Part shown: piece after piece, positions 63,301 to 64,000 of the stretch
Position numbering within the stretch: the first letter of the stretch is position 1
How the letters are laid out: each line of letters begins with the position of its first letter
Source: Myxococcales bacterium
GTDB lineage: Bacteria > Myxococcota_A > UBA9042
Direction: 5' to 3'
Assembly: GCA_947491025.1 (NCBI GenBank)
Contig: CANLIC010000003.1
Location: 124,001-188,000 of the forward strand
Length of the DNA: 64,000 bases
Notes under the pieces: model-generated
What the model was told of the DNA's origin: nothing
The model's input: the letters and a program-made list of their open reading frames with translations, nothing else
The model's database searches: none
Position numbers and translations under genes: made by a program

Positions 63301-64000
63301 GCGCGCGTTCGGCGAGGCCCTGGTCCAAGGCGAAGGCGGCATGCTGCCGAGCCCATTGCGGGCGCTCTGCCCCGCCAGCCTCGGCGCCACGCTCACCCTG
63401 CGTGGCGACGCCGCCGCACCGCGCGAGCTGACCTGGTGCAGCGCGGATGGCCAGGAGCGCGTGACCCTGCGCGACGGCGGCAACGGCGGCGTTGTTCGTG
63501 TGGAGGCTTCGTTGCGGCCTGCCACCGGCATGGCGCCGACGCCTTGGCGCATGACGTTGCGCGTCGACGCCGAGGGGCGCTGCCATCGCGTCGCTGACGC
63601 CGACGGCGCCTCGGATCTCGACCTCGCCCGCGCCTTCTACCACGGCAGCCTGTTCGGCTCGCAGCTCACGCCCGTGGCGCTCTTTGACGCCGCCACCGCC
63701 GAGGCCGTCGTCGACGCCGCGCGCTGCGCCGGCTACGCCGCCCTTGTCGACGGCGATCCGACCGGGGTCGCGTCAGGCCTCTGCTTCTCGCTGGCCTGGC
63801 GCCCGATCATGGCGGTGCTGTCGTGCGATCCCTTGATCGCTGGGCTGGCGCGGCTGGTCCACCTCGAACAGGCGCTCACGCCGGGCGCCGGCTGGCCCCT
63901 GCGCTCGGCCGACGTCGTCGCCGTTGAGGCGCGCGCCGTCCGTGTTGAGGACTCCGACGCCGGTCGGTTGGTGGTCGTCGAGGCGCTGCTTCGCCGCGGC
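60305..64000 (+). CDS. fas: Type I fatty acid synthase, N-terminal part
   Basis: 1232 codons with no stop before the window edge. GAGGAG lies seven bases before the ATG. Domain order matches bacterial and fungal type I FAS: an acyltransferase (about 25-340) with TFAGQGAPW and the nucleophile Ser141 in AGHSQGS; an FMN enoyl reductase barrel (about 435-720) with PGMTPTTVDAPIVAAAANAG, ELAGGGQV and EGGKAGGHHSWED; a central region; and the start of the hot-dog dehydratase (about 1000-1232) with FYHGSLFG, LAWRPIMAVL and LARLVHLEQAL. Missing downstream should be the rest of DH, the malonyl/palmitoyl transferase, ACP, KR and KS. Most proteobacteria-like genomes use discrete type II enzymes, so this gene may serve a special lipid or have been acquired. 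Confidence 0.88.
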   Translation, partial: MTTRNDSGLASAATLMQQLAAGERKVVMTFAGQGAPWIDELAELHREVAGVPALVARAEATLRAMTETQALRWSGLYPHDFALQRWLTQPSTRPLASALDHGAVSQPMTFVTQIARFLQLRSLGLQDAIRCGSVVAVAGHSQGSMAAAFVAECGADEPSLDRFAAYLRYVAWQGFEMAMSWRDCGGERLPGIPIASVAGPTLTRLRTVVDRVNADLPTDHHVHISLYNGRTRHVVTGVPASVARLRAALEATATKEAADRKAGRTGGAVLRFVFEELALGAAYHGPAMTLGLERDARHVAEDGFRIDAAALKLPVGDPAGEGWLQDAPDVVARLLLCMHLLPVRWPATCAALADRGARDCLDLGPGIGVARLTASGMRGRGVAVHAMAERAGRAAVLVADAALLPSALRYADFAPTLARLPDGRLLVDNRYTRLTGQSPAILPGMTPTTVDAPIVAAAANAGFTAELAGGGQVTADMLQARIDELRGLLAPGHEVTFNALFLDRYLWDLQLGARGLVQKARKRGAPICGVTISAGIPDVEEATRLLAELNAAGLWLNAFKPGTGPQIEQVVRIAKAAPQVPVLIHVEGGKAGGHHSWEDLEDLLIAHYEAMRGCPNVVLCVGGGIGDEARGVEMLSGRWSLRHDLPLMPVDGILLGTVTMACLEATASPQVKAALVNAAGSRRWVGRGAVDGGITSGRSQLDADIHYLDNAAARCGRLLDAVAGDASAIEARRDEIIAALNATAKPFFGDVEAMTWAEVLTRFVALTAVGRGGRYEDGRWPDSSYRQRCADLFARAEARLCAEVDGVAADASVPSVVASLADLDAPEAALQALLQRYPHAAQAVVAPPDARYFVRGLCRSPGKPVNFVPVVDVDVRRWYKSDALWQAQDDRFSADQVLIIPGPEAVAGIRQANEPVASLLGRFEAAVVTDLLGAGAPIRHLPYRRIAADVSGAPLGGVVAQAVAAAEAGGEESLQLRVVADAAEPWFAAVAARHGGAVARAFGEALVQGEGGMLPSPLRALCPASLGATLTLRGDAAAPRELTWCSADGQERVTLRDGGNGGVVRVEASLRPATGMAPTPWRMTLRVDAEGRCHRVADADGASDLDLARAFYHGSLFGSQLTPVALFDAATAEAVVDAARCAGYAALVDGDPTGVASGLCFSLAWRPIMAVLSCDPLIAGLARLVHLEQALTPGAGWPLRSADVVAVEARAVRVEDSDAGRLVVVEALLRRG

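Overview
The window is GC-rich chromosomal DNA with long, tightly packed genes and many ATGA or GTGA gene overlaps. Several large Cys-rich lipoproteins carry CDDGNPCT-type repeats and a CNGKDDDC (MopE-like) motif, and there are ECF/PEGA/TPR cell-envelope genes and an OmpA with thrombospondin-3 repeats. This combination points to a Myxococcota or related deltaproteobacterial lineage; that placement is inference from protein style, not from a marker gene. I saw no rRNA, tRNA, CRISPR array, prophage or insertion sequence.

Layout. 1-2.5 kb: the 3' end of a dihydropyrimidinase, an alpha/beta hydrolase and a lipoprotein. 2.5-6.9 kb (minus strand): an ECF sigma factor, a probable anti-sigma factor, a secreted protein, a TPR/PEGA protein and a formylglycine-enzyme-like lipoprotein with a Cys-rich insert. 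7.1-10.8 kb (minus): the E1alpha, E1beta and E2 subunits of a branched-chain 2-oxoacid dehydrogenase. 11-18 kb (plus): an LD-carboxypeptidase and beta-lactamase-fold pair, a zinc-ribbon membrane protein overlapping bamD, a small basic protein and the tRNA t6A enzyme TsaC/Sua5. 18-26.3 kb (minus): a 2298-residue Cys-repeat lipoprotein followed by an esterase lipoprotein. 26.3-27 kb is an AT-richer island with dyads and a possible small gene. 27-33 kb (minus): a four-gene operon resembling the ethylmalonyl-CoA pathway (CCR-like reductase, methylsuccinyl-CoA dehydrogenase-like, ethylmalonyl-CoA mutase-like) plus an EcsC protein.

33-45.5 kb: a thioredoxin-fold lipoprotein; bS21 with a Gly-rich N-terminal extension; an outer-membrane protein; a three-gene unit of a membrane protein, a 413-residue protein ending in eight CS(S/W/F)D tetrapeptides and a radical SAM/SPASM enzyme; a DksA-type zinc finger; OmpA; a protein built of four 91-residue repeats; and glycine C-acetyltransferase. 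45.8-54.8 kb (minus): a 3008-residue lipoprotein with four six-bladed NHL propellers joined by Cys-rich stalks. 55-64 kb: an FHA-GGDEF diguanylate cyclase, a Cys-rich lipoprotein, a secreted protein, a TetR regulator and the first 1232 codons of a fused type I fatty acid synthase, which has a well-formed promoter and an operator-like dyad.

Themes. Much of the window encodes surface-exposed lipoproteins with acidic or glycine-rich linkers. A second theme is acyl-CoA and fatty-acid metabolism: branched-chain acyl-CoA production, C4-C5 acyl-CoA handling and type I FAS. The strongest candidate for an undescribed system is the radical SAM/SPASM enzyme translationally coupled to the CS(S/W/F)D-repeat protein at 36.6-40.4 kb.
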